Counted from the stretch's first letter, positions 1 to 8,751 are shown. The stretch: DNA of 64,000 bases from Micromonospora matsumotoense (GCF_900091525.1 NZ_FMCU01000018.1:62001-126000); one strand, 5' to 3'. Numbers and translations are program-made. The notes: generated by a model from the sequence alone, not told the origin.

Positions 1-876
1 GGCGTCCACCGTCCTCACATTCGCGATCTTGGTCTGCACGTCGTGATCCGAGATGAGCTGTTCCCGCCACTGCAACAGCGGGTCCAGCGGCACCGAGCCG
101 AGCTGGGTGGTACGGCCGACACCCTTACGCCGAGCCAGCTCCAACAGCTCGTCGTCGCACTTGAGCAGGAATGCCTGTTGGGCGAGGTCGAGATGGCCGA
201 CCTCGGGGCCGCGGGCGTCGATCAGCGCGGTGCGGACGAACCGCAGCGACTCCCGCAGCCGTTCCGGCTCATGGCCGTACTCCTCGCCGATGGCCAGAAT
301 CCCGCCCGCCTCGAAGGCCAGGTCAGCCGCCGCCGTGACGTGTTGCGGGGTCCACCGATGGAAGACCAACCAGCGGGCGGTGACCTTGCCCAGGGACGGG
401 GTGGCGGTCGCGGCCAGGGCGATGTGACTGGCGTACGACCGGCCGGCGCTGAGGTCCACCAGGGTCAGGTCGAACTCCTCCTCCAGGCGGAGGAAGAGCT
501 CGGCGCAGCGCCTGGCGATGTCGCTGGTGAAGCCGAACTCGCTGCCGTTGCGCTGACCGGGCAGGAGCACCAGGGACCCCGAGCCGACGGGCCGCTGGCG
601 CAGGCTGGCCCGCTCGGAACTGCCCCAGACGTCCAACCGCTCGGGCGAGGGAATCTCCCCACGCAGGTACCGGTGCAGGCCGCCGCGGCTGGGCCCCGAG
701 CCCTCCACCCCGTTGACGGCCTGCGGGATCTGGAACGTGATCCCCGCCGTCGGCGAGCCGAAGTCGTAGTCCAGGTAGCAGGTCGACTTGCCGGACAGGG
801 CGCTGCGGTAGGCGATGTTCGCCGCGGTCACCGAACGACCGGTGCCACCCTTGTGTGACGTGACGAAGACCAGCAT
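1..876 (-). CDS. SCO2523-family variant P-loop ATPase (partial, C-terminus off window)
   Basis: Reading the minus strand from ATG at 876 gives 292 codons with no stop, so the gene runs off the left edge. The N-terminus is a ParA/MinD-like deviant Walker A, SHKGGTGRSVTAAN, in which the second signature lysine is arginine. It is followed by LDYDFGSPTAG, a typical Walker A'-type aspartate segment of SIMIBI ATPases. This matches what is known as the SCO2523 family of variant P-loop proteins. The start overlaps the stop of the next gene by one base (TGATG), so the two are translationally coupled. A role in positioning or assembling something with the two upstream partners is inference; no substrate is visible. 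The arginine may weaken hydrolysis. Confidence 0.8.
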   Translation of the reverse strand, partial: MLVFVTSHKGGTGRSVTAANIAYRSALSGKSTCYLDYDFGSPTAGITFQIPQAVNGVEGSGPSRGGLHRYLRGEIPSPERLDVWGSSERASLRQRPVGSGSLVLLPGQRNGSEFGFTSDIARRCAELFLRLEEEFDLTLVDLSAGRSYASHIALAATATPSLGKVTARWLVFHRWTPQHVTAAADLAFEAGGILAIGEEYGHEPERLRESLRFVRTALIDARGPEVGHLDLAQQAFLLKCDDELLELARRKGVGRTTQLGSVPLDPLLQWREQLISDHDVQTKIANVRTVDA

Positions 877-2717
877 CAGATTCCCTCGCTGGCCTTCTGC
901 TGACCGGTGGTGACGTCGTTGAGCTTCAACAACACCGTGTTCGCCAGGGCGGCCGCCGTGCCCGGACGCTCGTCCACCAGCAGTTGGGCGCGGCGCAGGC
1001 TGGCCCGGATGCTGCGCATGCTGCGTTGCATCGCCACACCGGAGAACGTGCCGCGCATCAGCTCCCGGTCGAACAGGTATTCGGCCTCGTCGACGAGATC
1101 CTGGGCGTACGCCGCGAGCCCGCCGGCCCGGGGGAAGGGCCGTTCCGAGAGCAGCTGACTGGCGTTGACCATCGCGTGCACCGCCCGCTCGGTCAGGTAC
1201 CAGGAGGGTGCCTCGGGCATCGGCGCCAGCCCCGGGAACGCACCGCCGGCATGGTCCCACAACCCCCGGTGCCTACCGTCCGGGATGCGCCGCAGCAGCA
1301 GGTGGTCCCACACCTCGTCCGCCAACTCGAGCAGTTCGCTGCGCCGGCGGGCGTTGTTCAGCAGGCCGGCGACGGTTACCGCCCGCTGGAGCAGCACCGT
1401 GGAGAACTCGTTCACGTTCCACGTCATGATCGGCTTCGACGTCTCGTCGTTGAGGATCACCTGTTTGCCGGGCGCGTGCACGAGCAGAGCCGGCTCGCCG
1501 GGTGACGCGCGCCGGGTGATGCGCGCCCGCTGCGCCAACTCCACCAGCACCGAGGCGATCCGGCCGAGTTCCTCGTCGCCGCCGCGCCCCACGGCGAGCA
1601 GGCCCTTGACCGCCAGCGACGTCGTCTGCAGGGTGTAGTAGTCGGTCCGGTCACCGTCGGTCGTCCGCCACGGGATGTCCTCGATGGGCCAGCGTCGCCG
1701 GTTGCCGAAGGTCGCCACCGTCGCCCAGTAGGTCCGGGTCAGCTCCCAGCGCAGTTGCAGCGCCCGAGACAGTCGCTGCTGTTCCTCGTTGAGCAGGCCG
1801 AGCAGGCGGGTGCGTTCGGAGTTCAGGTCCTCGATGGCGTCCATCGCGATGACCGTGAAGTAGAGGTAGGGGGCGTTCTCCGCGGACCCGGGGCGCTGCG
1901 GGCCGATCGGTTCGGTGGTCGAGACCTCCTCGGTCCCGGCGATGATTCCCCAGGACCAGCCGCATTCGAAGAGCATCTCGCCGTTGTCGAGGTCCTCGGT
2001 CACCCGACCCGACCCGAGGAGCACGCTGCGCAGGCTGGCCATCGTGTCCCGCAACTGATCGCGTAGCGCGTCAACGACTTCCCGGCGCGGTAACTCGTCC
2101 TGGTTGACCATGTCGCACAGCCGGCGGCCGTACTGGTCGGTGGAGGTGAAGACGAAGGTGCTGAAGCTGCGGAGCAGACCGACCATGGCCGCGGTCAGCC
2201 GTACGTTGGCCATCGCCTCCAACTCGTCCAACTGGACGAGCAGATCACGCCGCTGGGTGGCCTTCCGGTAGACCTTGACGAAGCCGATCGTCGCCAACGT
2301 GAGCGTGACGGACACCGCGAACGAGTCGACGATGTCCAGCGAGCGCTCCTCCTCGGTGAGCGGTGGGCCGCCCTCCGTCGGGGTGAGGTAGCTGCCACCG
2401 GCGAAGATCGGCGTGCCGGCCTCGTCGGTGTAGCGGCGGAAATAGTCGACCATCACGCCGACCAGCTGACGGGGAATCTTGACCGCGTCGCCGAGCGAAC
2501 CGAGTGCCTCGATCACCTCGCTGTCGACCCGGTTCGGATCGTCGAGCGACAGCTCGGCAACCTTGGCCGCGGGGAGCAGCAGGGTCAGCAACTGCTCCGC
2601 GTCACTGATCGAGTTGCTGCCGCTCCGGCCGCCCCAGCGCCATTCACCATTGTCCCAACAACTGCGCACCGTGGCCCGCCAGATGTCGAGGATCTCCTGG
2701 CGCGGCTGTATCCGCAT
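876..2717 (-). CDS. SCO2524-family protein
   Basis: 613 residues, ATG start with a weak GGCGG ribosome site. There is no signal peptide and no obvious catalytic motif. It is rich in Leu, Arg and Glu, with long predicted helices, and has an N-terminal segment with several Trp residues (MRIQPRQEILDIWRATVRSC). Length, composition and position match the SCO2524 family, which is always found beside the SCO2523 P-loop protein and the SCO2525 methyltransferase in sporulating actinomycetes. Function of the family is unknown. It overlaps the P-loop gene by one base and lies 222 bases downstream of the methyltransferase gene; I see no gene in that gap. The set probably forms one operon. Confidence 0.78.
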   Translation of the reverse strand: MRIQPRQEILDIWRATVRSCWDNGEWRWGGRSGSNSISDAEQLLTLLLPAAKVAELSLDDPNRVDSEVIEALGSLGDAVKIPRQLVGVMVDYFRRYTDEAGTPIFAGGSYLTPTEGGPPLTEEERSLDIVDSFAVSVTLTLATIGFVKVYRKATQRRDLLVQLDELEAMANVRLTAAMVGLLRSFSTFVFTSTDQYGRRLCDMVNQDELPRREVVDALRDQLRDTMASLRSVLLGSGRVTEDLDNGEMLFECGWSWGIIAGTEEVSTTEPIGPQRPGSAENAPYLYFTVIAMDAIEDLNSERTRLLGLLNEEQQRLSRALQLRWELTRTYWATVATFGNRRRWPIEDIPWRTTDGDRTDYYTLQTTSLAVKGLLAVGRGGDEELGRIASVLVELAQRARITRRASPGEPALLVHAPGKQVILNDETSKPIMTWNVNEFSTVLLQRAVTVAGLLNNARRRSELLELADEVWDHLLLRRIPDGRHRGLWDHAGGAFPGLAPMPEAPSWYLTERAVHAMVNASQLLSERPFPRAGGLAAYAQDLVDEAEYLFDRELMRGTFSGVAMQRSMRSIRASLRRAQLLVDERPGTAAALANTVLLKLNDVTTGQQKASEGI

Positions 2718-2939
2718 GATCCACCGCCGTCTGTTGTAGTCGCCGACTCAGAACCGCTGTTGTTGCCGTGCGCGCAAAGATCCACGATGACCGACAATGA
2801 GGTGCACCGTCATGGTAGCGGGCCGGCCGAGCACCGTCCGAAGCGCTTTGTCTGCGAGGTGTCGGCAAGCCGACCATCAGGCTCGGGCCGGCTTGCACAA
2901 CGGGCCGCCGACGGCGCCGTCCAGGCTCGGGCGTTTCCG

Positions 2940-3728
2940 CTATCCGCGGGTACGGCCCGTGGTCAGCAACATACTCGCGTACCCGTCGCGCAACGGCGGT
3001 CGGGGCCGTTCTTCGTGGACCTCCACGTCGTAGGCACCGGCGGCGATACCGGCGACCACCTCGGCGCGCGCGAGAGCCACGGCCGGGAACGAATGTTCGC
3101 CGACACGGTACCCGGCGGAGCCGAGCATGACTGCCACGGCAAAGGGCGAGCCGGGCCGCAGCGCCCGGAGGAACCGGGCGATGGCATGGGCGGACTCCGC
3201 CCGGTCGGCCGATATGGAGCACGCCACGAAGAACATCGTGCCGGCGTCCCAGGCGTGCCTCGGCAGGTCGAAGACGCTGGTCTGCGACACTCGGGCCACC
3301 CGCGCCAGACGCCGCCGCGGATCGGTCAGGGCAGCGTACGCCGGATGCTCAGCACACACCTGCCAGTACGGATCCCACATCGGGTCGTAGGAGTCGACCT
3401 GCTGACGCAGCCAACACACATTCGCTGCCGACCATTCACACAGATCGACGGTGTGGGCGAACGGCAGGAGCGACAGCGTCGGATAGAGATTCGCTCCCGA
3501 CCCCACGTCGACGCAGCGCGCCTCGGAGAGTTTCGCCCCGGCGAAGAAGTCCCTGGTCCGGCGGAGAAACTCCCGATCATCGGCCCGCAGGTCCGCATAG
3601 TTGTGTCGGACATATGTCTGCGGGTCGAACCCGTCCCACTGGACCTCGGCATTGACCGGACCCGGTGTCTGAAATGGCATGGGCGACGTCGACGACTCGC
3701 CACCACCAGCCGCCGGGGTCAACGCCAT
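2940..3728 (-). CDS. SCO2525-family SAM-dependent methyltransferase
   Basis: 262 residues. The motif VDVGSGANLYPTLS (about residue 70) is the glycine-rich SAM-binding loop, followed by acidic VDLCEWS. The overall pattern (WDGFDPQTYVRHNY near the start) resembles the NNMT/PNMT/TEMT class of small-molecule N-methyltransferases and the SCO2525 family. ATG at 3728 is preferred because GGAGG lies 7 bases upstream; the in-frame ATG at 3680 has no such site. It is the first gene of the putative SCO2525-SCO2524-SCO2523 operon. The methyl acceptor cannot be told from sequence. The 283 bases upstream hold no gene I can support and should carry the promoter. Confidence 0.8.
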   Translation of the reverse strand: MALTPAAGGGESSTSPMPFQTPGPVNAEVQWDGFDPQTYVRHNYADLRADDREFLRRTRDFFAGAKLSEARCVDVGSGANLYPTLSLLPFAHTVDLCEWSAANVCWLRQQVDSYDPMWDPYWQVCAEHPAYAALTDPRRRLARVARVSQTSVFDLPRHAWDAGTMFFVACSISADRAESAHAIARFLRALRPGSPFAVAVMLGSAGYRVGEHSFPAVALARAEVVAGIAAGAYDVEVHEERPRPPLRDGYASMLLTTGRTRG

Positions 3729-4011
3729 GGCTGCGCCTCCATCGATGTCGGCGGGTCACCTTCGGTGGGCTCGCGGGCGCGCTCGGTGCACCGCCCATTG
3801 TGTATCGGAAGTGCTGCCGACCCGCAAGTGGCACTCCCTCACCACCGACGGCAACGACCACCCCGACGATGACCGCTCGATGTGTCACGAGCGGACGCGT
3901 CGCCGATGTGCGGTGTCGAGAATCCTGCACATCCTCGGACATCGGTTGTTCGTACCACCGGCCGGCGACCGCGTCCCCCACCACCCGATCTCCACGAGTG
4001 GGGCAGTCCCG

Positions 4012-5319
4012 TCAGGATTCCTCTCCGCCGCCGACCTGTCGCTGCGCCCGTCCGCCGGCTTCATCCGCGACCTTGCCCATCATCGATCTGGCCCGGCCGA
4101 GAGCGCCGGCACCGAAGCGGCTGGCAGCACCGATACCCCCCGCCCCGGTCTCCAGCACCTTGTCCTTGACCTCCGCGCCGGTGTCGAGGACCTTGTCACG
4201 CACTCCGGTCCCCGATTCGAGGACCTTGTCACGCACCTCCACAGCCGCGTCCCGCCAGCGTCTCGGACTCCATGACCGATGATCACGGTCGATGCCGAGC
4301 CGTCCGTGGAATTCGACGACGGCGGTCCCGACGTGGTTGGTCGAATGCACGACGGAGCGAGAGGTGGTCGGGTTGAGCAACACCTTCGCGTTAGCCGTAC
4401 CGGCAGCCGCGTCCATCCGGGCCAGTAGGCGCTCGGTGCTGCGGGAAATGAGATCGAGGCGATTGCGTCGGGCGACCCTGATGGCGACCCGGTGTTCCTC
4501 CAGATCCTGCGGAGACGCATCCAGCACCCGGTCGAGTTCGAGCACGGCGACCGCGTCCTGGAGTTGGAAGCAGCGGGCCAGCACAGCGAGCCACTCCTGA
4601 ACCTTGATCTCGGCTTCCCTGGACGTCCTGGCCAGGTCACCAACCTTGGTCTGGGTCTCCAGCTTCTCGGCGATGGCATCGAGCTGCCGCAGCGCGTACG
4701 CCTGGGTCCGGGCCAACGGCACCGGCGTGGCCTGCACCTTCGACCAGGTGACCTCGGAAACCCTGCCCACCTGCTCGCGGATAGTCAGCGCCTCGTCGAT
4801 GACGAGTTCCACCCCGATCATGTCCGCCACCACCGCATCGGTCTGGGCGCGGAGCACTGCGTCGACCTTGGCGTCGATCACGGCGAGGTACTCGGTGATC
4901 TCGTCCATGGCCTGTTGCATCGCGAGTTGCGTCATCAGTCCGGCGGCACCGGTCAGGATCGCCGGATTGGTCAGCAGTGTGCCCGGGTTCTTGTGCACTA
5001 TCTCCAACAGGCCGGTGATCTTGCCATGGTCGGTCAGCACGGCGCGGCTCACGCCGTCCCCCGAACCCTTCATCAGGTTGTATTTCTTCATCGCCTGCGC
5101 CGATCCCGCAGTCAACTGGACCCAGCGACCGGAGTGTTCCACGATCTCGGAGCCGCCCTTGGCGATCGCCGCTCCGGTACGCAGGGTGGGGCTGAGCCGT
5201 TTGAGCCCGAGGTCTTTCGACGGCAGCCGCTCTGTCGTGAGGAAACGATCGACAGCCGTCGGATGCCCGATGACCGCCAGGCCATCGCCGTCACTGATCA
5301 GCTGGATCTCGTTTTCCAA
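4012..5319 (-). CDS. hypothetical protein with C-terminal RDKVL repeats
   Basis: 435 residues, not recognised. TTG at 5319 is chosen because AGGAG sits 6 bases upstream. The first third holds a glycine/alanine-rich hydrophobic stretch (NPAILTGAAGLMTQLAMQQA, about 118-137). The middle is helical, with a likely coiled coil (AIAEKLETQTKVGDLARTSR). The C-terminus has three tandem 11-residue units, VRDKVLESGTG, VRDKVLDTGAE and VKDKVLETGAG, giving an amphipathic heptad-like tail, then a Gly/Ala-rich basic end. No catalytic motif is visible. The helical body with a hydrophobic segment could bind membrane, but this is a guess. It is transcribed in the same direction as the SCO2525-like cassette, 283 bases away. 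Confidence 0.6.
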   Translation of the reverse strand: MENEIQLISDGDGLAVIGHPTAVDRFLTTERLPSKDLGLKRLSPTLRTGAAIAKGGSEIVEHSGRWVQLTAGSAQAMKKYNLMKGSGDGVSRAVLTDHGKITGLLEIVHKNPGTLLTNPAILTGAAGLMTQLAMQQAMDEITEYLAVIDAKVDAVLRAQTDAVVADMIGVELVIDEALTIREQVGRVSEVTWSKVQATPVPLARTQAYALRQLDAIAEKLETQTKVGDLARTSREAEIKVQEWLAVLARCFQLQDAVAVLELDRVLDASPQDLEEHRVAIRVARRNRLDLISRSTERLLARMDAAAGTANAKVLLNPTTSRSVVHSTNHVGTAVVEFHGRLGIDRDHRSWSPRRWRDAAVEVRDKVLESGTGVRDKVLDTGAEVKDKVLETGAGGIGAASRFGAGALGRARSMMGKVADEAGGRAQRQVGGGEES

Positions 5320-5567
5320 CGTCTGCTCCTCGCGGCCCTGGCACGAATTCGCCTCACGCTACCGGCGACGTCGCCGTCCTCACCATGGGCCGCTCGTCCC
5401 AATGATCTCGGGGTGGGTGGATGCGGTGCAGTAGGTGGAACCGGTGGCCGGGCGGCTCATTCCGTTCGTGGCCTCGTGAACGATCCGGTGAACAGCGCAT
5501 TGACCGGGAACAGCGGGAACACGGTCGGCGGTTTCACCCGGCGGCGTCGGTCGCAGGTTACGACTCC

Positions 5568-5780
5568 CTACCCGAGACTCAGGTCGTGCCGTTCCAGTGC
5601 GTTCTGGATGATCCCGAGCGCCTTCGGTCCCAGGCCGTGCAGCTTGGCCAACTCGGCGCGCGGCACTCCCACGAGGTCACGCAGCGTCGGATAGCCGGCG
5701 TCACGCAGGGCCCGAGAGGCGGGCGCACCGATCTTCGGCAGGGTGTCGAGGGCGGCGCTCACAGCACTGATCGTAAGCAC
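5568..5780 (-). CDS. small helix-hairpin-helix protein
   Basis: 70 residues from GTG at 5780, with no convincing ribosome site. Two helix-hairpin-helix-like turns are visible: LPKIGAPASRALRDAGYPTL and VPRAELAKLHGLGPKALGII. Both have the hydrophobic-G-hydrophobic-G hairpin used for sequence-independent DNA backbone contact. Tandem HhH pairs of this size resemble the last domain of DNA ligase, UvrC or the RNA polymerase alpha C-terminal domain, here standing alone. In other actinomycetes such small proteins are annotated as DNA-binding. It is 248 bases upstream of the RDKVL-repeat gene on the same strand; operon membership is unclear. Confidence 0.65.
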   Translation of the reverse strand: MLTISAVSAALDTLPKIGAPASRALRDAGYPTLRDLVGVPRAELAKLHGLGPKALGIIQNALERHDLSLG

Positions 5781-5816
5781 ACCCGGGCAGCGGCGCGGTC
5801 CCGCGTACCCCGGGCC

Positions 5817-6095
5817 TCATCCGCCGCGGGCGATCTGGTCGATCAGCATCCTGAGCAGCTCGTCGCCGGTCACCTGCCACTTCTCGGCGGTGAGGTGTCC
5901 GCTGTTCTCCATCACGGAGATGCCCTGCAGGCTCGTCACCAGCAACGCGCCGGCCGGTCCGGCCCGCCGCCGGTCGCCGACGACGTCGGCGACGATGGCG
6001 AGGAACCGATCGTGGACGCGGGACACGGCGGCGACCGCGTCCGGGTGCGCCTCCGTCGGCGCGGAGAACCTGGATCGACGGCTCACGCGCGGCAC
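5817..6095 (-). pseudogene. TetR-family regulator remnant (C-terminal part only)
   Basis: The 92 residues match the ligand-binding C-terminal half of a TetR/AcrR repressor (DAVAAVSRVHDRFLAIVADV; GALLVTSLQGISVMENSG; DELLRMLIDQIARGG). The DNA-binding N-terminal HTH is missing: none of the three frames upstream on this strand encodes it. The GTG at 6095 is therefore only a formal start. It sits in an eroded zone between the HhH gene and the integrase remnant, consistent with deletion during loss of a mobile element. Confidence 0.6.
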
Positions 6096-6215
6096 GCAAG
6101 ACCAACAGCGCCCACCGCCTCGCCGATGCCGCCCTCACCGCTGGCAGAGCCACCAGGCACCAGGTGCATCGGGCACGCGGCGGGCACGGCTGGCTGAACG
6201 CCTAGGCTGAAGCCC

Positions 6216-6335
6216 GTGGAAGGCATCGAAGCTGGGGCCGTGTTCCTGTGTGGCGCGCTGAGTTGCCTATTCGTCTGCCTCATGCTGTGCGCCGTCGCTG
6301 CGACATGGGCCACTCGGCCCGAAGGTAGGCGCTGA
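6216..6335 (+). CDS. possible 39-aa membrane peptide
   Basis: A GTG-started frame of 39 codons encodes a single hydrophobic, Cys-rich helix (VFLCGALSCLFVCLMLCAVA) flanked by an acidic N-terminus and the basic tail RPEGRR. This topology would place the C-terminus in the cytoplasm. The ribosome site is weak (GAAG). It lies in the degraded element between the TetR remnant and the integrase remnant. It could be chance, although four Cys residues inside the helix and the positive-inside tail are more orderly than random sequence. Confidence 0.3.
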   Translation: MEGIEAGAVFLCGALSCLFVCLMLCAVAATWATRPEGRR

Positions 6336-6446
6336 CCCTACAGCTCGACCTCTACGTCCCGAAGGGGCAATCAAGCGCTCGACGGCTGGGGGCGAGGTGC
6401 CAAGCTGCTGGAACGGGTCCACCGGCGTCCGTCTGGGGCATGGTGA

Positions 6447-7019
6447 GGCCTCGGTCTGAACTGTGCGGACCTCGACCTCGACGGTGGAGAGCTGACCAAC
6501 GGCCAGCAACTGCAACGCGTACGCGGGCAACTCCTGCGCCGCGACACCAAGACCCCGACGTCCGACGCCACCCTGCCCCTGCCCGACAGTTGCGTGGCCG
6601 CCCTCAGACTGCGCAAGCACCCACGCGACGAGTCCGCGCAGCCGCCGGTAAGGCGTGGCACCACAGCGACCTCGTGTTCACCACCCGCTACGGCGCCCCC
6701 GTCGAGCCACGCAACTTCCCACGCTCCTGGCAGACGGGGTGCCAGAGAGCCACCGTCAGGCCGGTCACCATCCACGATGCTCGGCGGACCTGCGCCACCC
6801 TCCTGGCCGACCTCGACCCGCATCGACGGGTCGCCATGCGGGTCCTCCGGCACGGCCGCTTCGCGGTGACGATGGAGACCTGCACCCAGGTCTCGTCCAC
6901 CGCGATCCGGGACGCCCTCAAGCGCCTCGGCGAATCGCTCACCCATGGCCGGGCTGCCGTACTTCGCTGCGGTACGACAGCAGAAAGGCCACCTCCCGAA
7001 CCCGGGAAGCGGCCTCTGA
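6447..7019 (+). pseudogene. tyrosine recombinase (integrase) remnant
   Basis: Three pieces of one integrase catalytic domain lie in two reading frames. Frame A from 6447 reads GLGLNCADLDLDGGELTNGQ and DTKTPTSDATLPLPDSCVA. Near 6632 the match shifts to frame B: WHHSDLVFTTRYGAPVEPRN, HDARRTCATLL, VLRHGRFAVTM. Near 6935 it returns to frame A for the usual tail, LPYFAAVRQQKGHLPNPGSG, ending at TGA 7017-7019. The expected nucleophilic tyrosine after TM(E/D)x is a cysteine codon (TGC 6881-6883). The first conserved arginine region and the N-terminal domains are lost. It ends 17 bases from the 3' end of tRNA-Val, the usual place for an actinomycete integrative element, and is certainly inactive. Confidence 0.85.
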
Positions 7020-7035
7020 CCTGCGGAACTGAGAG

Positions 7036-7107
7036 TGGGCGATGCTGGTATCGAACCAGCGACCTCTTCGGTGTGAACGAAGCGCTCTCCCACTGAGCTA
7101 ATCGCCC
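7036..7107 (-). tRNA. tRNA-Val (anticodon CAC)
   Basis: The minus strand gives a full cloverleaf. Acceptor arms GGGCGAT/ATCGCCC are at 7101-7107 and 7037-7043, with discriminator A at 7036. The D-arm contains AGCTCAGTGGGAGAGC. The anticodon stem CTTCG/CGAAG encloses loop TTCACAC, with CAC at 7073-7075, and the T-arm is GCTGGTTCGATACCAGC. CAC reads the valine codon GTG. The CCA end is not encoded. The integrase remnant next to its 3' end suggests this tRNA was an attachment site; I found no second copy of the tRNA 3' segment in the window. Confidence 0.95.
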
Positions 7108-7163
7108 TCAGCGCTGTTGACTCTACCCGATCGTGCGGCGGAGCCAAAAACCCGGGGGGCCGG

Positions 7164-7811
7164 TCAGTTCGTGGCAAGGTAGCGCAGCAGTTGGGCGACC
7201 AGGTCGATGCCGAGGCTGTACTTGAGCGAGAGCCAGAGCACCACGGCGACGAAGACCAGGCCGACGGAGCCGAGCAGGAACCGCACCGCGAGGGACCGGG
7301 TGGTGGCCCACCGGGTCCAGGCGTGGACGTGTCGGCGGGTGAAGCCGAGCAGCCGGCGGGCCCAGTGGAACTCGACGGCCCAGATGGCGAGCCCGGCGAT
7401 GACGATCAGCCAGCCGGGGCCGGGCAGCGGGATGAGGGCGATGCCGACGGTCACCACGAGCGCCCCGGCGACGGCGATGAAGATCTTGAGGGCGACCCGG
7501 CCGGTGGGGTTGGCCCGGATCAGGTCGAGGGTGGTGCGCAGCCGCCACCGCCAACCGGTGGGCCGGGCGGCCAGGACGGTACGGCCCGACCGGCCCGCAC
7601 CACCTCGGGCGCGCCCGTTGGTGGCCGGCCGGGGCCGACCCCGGGCGGCGCGGGCGGCGCCTGCGGCGCGGCCGGCGTCGGAGGTCGTCCGACCGTCTCG
7701 GTCCGATGGCTTGATCGGCACCCTGTCACCCCGCCTTTTGGCTGCTCGGGCCCCTACTTTCGGTGACTCGGCCGCACTCACCGCATCCATTGAGGAACGC
7801 TTCGTGGCCAT
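7164..7811 (-). CDS. TIGR02611-family membrane protein (PGPGW motif)
   Basis: 215 residues. A basic, Ala/Arg-rich cytoplasmic N-terminus of about 100 residues is followed by transmembrane helices around 108-127, 135-150 and 175-195. The sequence IPLPGPGWLIVIAGLAIWA has the PGPGW signature at 130-134. The family (TIGR02611) is widespread in actinomycetes and of unknown function. ATG at 7811 has a GGGGGTG ribosome site. It is divergent from the ssgB-like gene, sharing a 272-base promoter region, and ends 56 bases before tRNA-Val. Confidence 0.85.
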   Translation of the reverse strand: MATKRSSMDAVSAAESPKVGARAAKRRGDRVPIKPSDRDGRTTSDAGRAAGAARAARGRPRPATNGRARGGAGRSGRTVLAARPTGWRWRLRTTLDLIRANPTGRVALKIFIAVAGALVVTVGIALIPLPGPGWLIVIAGLAIWAVEFHWARRLLGFTRRHVHAWTRWATTRSLAVRFLLGSVGLVFVAVVLWLSLKYSLGIDLVAQLLRYLATN

Positions 7812-8083
7812 TTCACCCCCCAGTGTCGTCCTGGCCCGTCACTTGCGCAGACCACTGGACGTTACCGGAGTAAGTCGACGACTGAACCACCCGTCTTCGG
7901 ACGGGCTCCCGACTGGGCAGAACCGGAAATCCTACAAGAATTCTCACATTCTCGCGGCGATTCGGACCCCCTTCCCACCACTGGGTGAAGTCAGCGTATG
8001 GCGGAGCGTAGCCAGCAGTAGCACCTGAGTATGGGAAAAGCGGGACACGCGCGTTCCGCAGCGGTGCCGGGGGGAGAACGTCC

Positions 8084-8515
8084 ATGAGTGTCATCCGACC
8101 GACGACCGTAGAGGTCGAGACGTCGCTAAGGCTCGTCGCGCCTGACGCCACCGCCTTGCCGGTGCGTGCCAGCCTGCGTTACGACCCTGCTGACCCGTAC
8201 GCGGTCCATGTCCTGTTCCACGCCGAATCGGCCGGTGGCGAGGCGGTGAGCTGGTCCTTCGCCCGCGAACTGCTGGTCACCGGCCTCGACGAACCGGCCG
8301 GCATCGGCGACGTGCGGGTCTGGCCCTGGGCCACCCCGCGCGGCGACTTCGTCGCACTGGCCCTGTCGTCGCCCGACGGCAACGCCCTGTTCGAGGTCCC
8401 GCGCAGCGTGCTGGTGCGCTTCCTGCGCCGGACCTACGTCGTCGTCCCGCGCGGCCGGGAGGCCGAGCACCTGGACGTCGACACGGCGGTGACCCGGCTA
8501 CTCGCCGGTCGCTGA
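8084..8515 (+). CDS. ssgB: SsgA/SsgB-family sporulation and cell-division regulator
   Basis: 143 residues, the usual size of the SsgA-like family, which exists only in sporulating actinomycetes. Typical features are the N-terminal beta-rich half (VRASLRYDPADPYAVHVLFH), SWSFARELL, and GDVRVWPW followed by FEVPRSVLVRFLRRTY. SsgB in Streptomyces recruits FtsZ to future septa. The closest overall match in my judgement is SsgB rather than SsgA, but paralogues are hard to separate without alignment. ATG at 8084 is preceded by GGGGGGAG. The gene stands alone; its 272-base upstream region is shared with the PGPGW gene. Confidence 0.85.
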   Translation: MSVIRPTTVEVETSLRLVAPDATALPVRASLRYDPADPYAVHVLFHAESAGGEAVSWSFARELLVTGLDEPAGIGDVRVWPWATPRGDFVALALSSPDGNALFEVPRSVLVRFLRRTYVVVPRGREAEHLDVDTAVTRLLAGR

Positions 8516-8630
8516 CCAGCCTGCACCGGAGCCGCGCGGATCTGCCGAGTCCGCGCGGTTCCGGCCGTCACCACCGGGTCCGACCCATGCCGACCGCCCA
8601 CCCGCCGGTACGCCGCCCGGCCGTCCCCCC

Positions 8631-8715
8631 GTCGGCCACGCGGGACCGGCCACCCCACCGCCGGGCACGCGGGACCCGGCCGTCCCCGTCGGCCACGCGG
8701 GACCCGGCCACCCCA
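8631..8715. repeat. three imperfect short tandem repeats
   Basis: Within the 236-base gap between ssgB and the SDR gene, the core CACGCGGGACCCGGCC recurs three times (near 8637, 8666 and 8694; the first copy lacks one C), each followed by a short C-rich run. Spacing is about 28 bases. No gene is supported here. Looks like a slippage-type repeat. Confidence 0.6.
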
Positions 8716-8751
8716 CCCGTCGGTACGCAGAACGACAGTCGGGTACGCCGG

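Noticed and set aside
43..858. Plus-strand 271-codon frame at the left edge
   Set aside because: Antisense to the P-loop ATPase, which has a clear Walker A and coupled start.
8631..8715. CRISPR-like array
   Set aside because: Units are short, imperfect and without unique spacers; simple tandem repeat.
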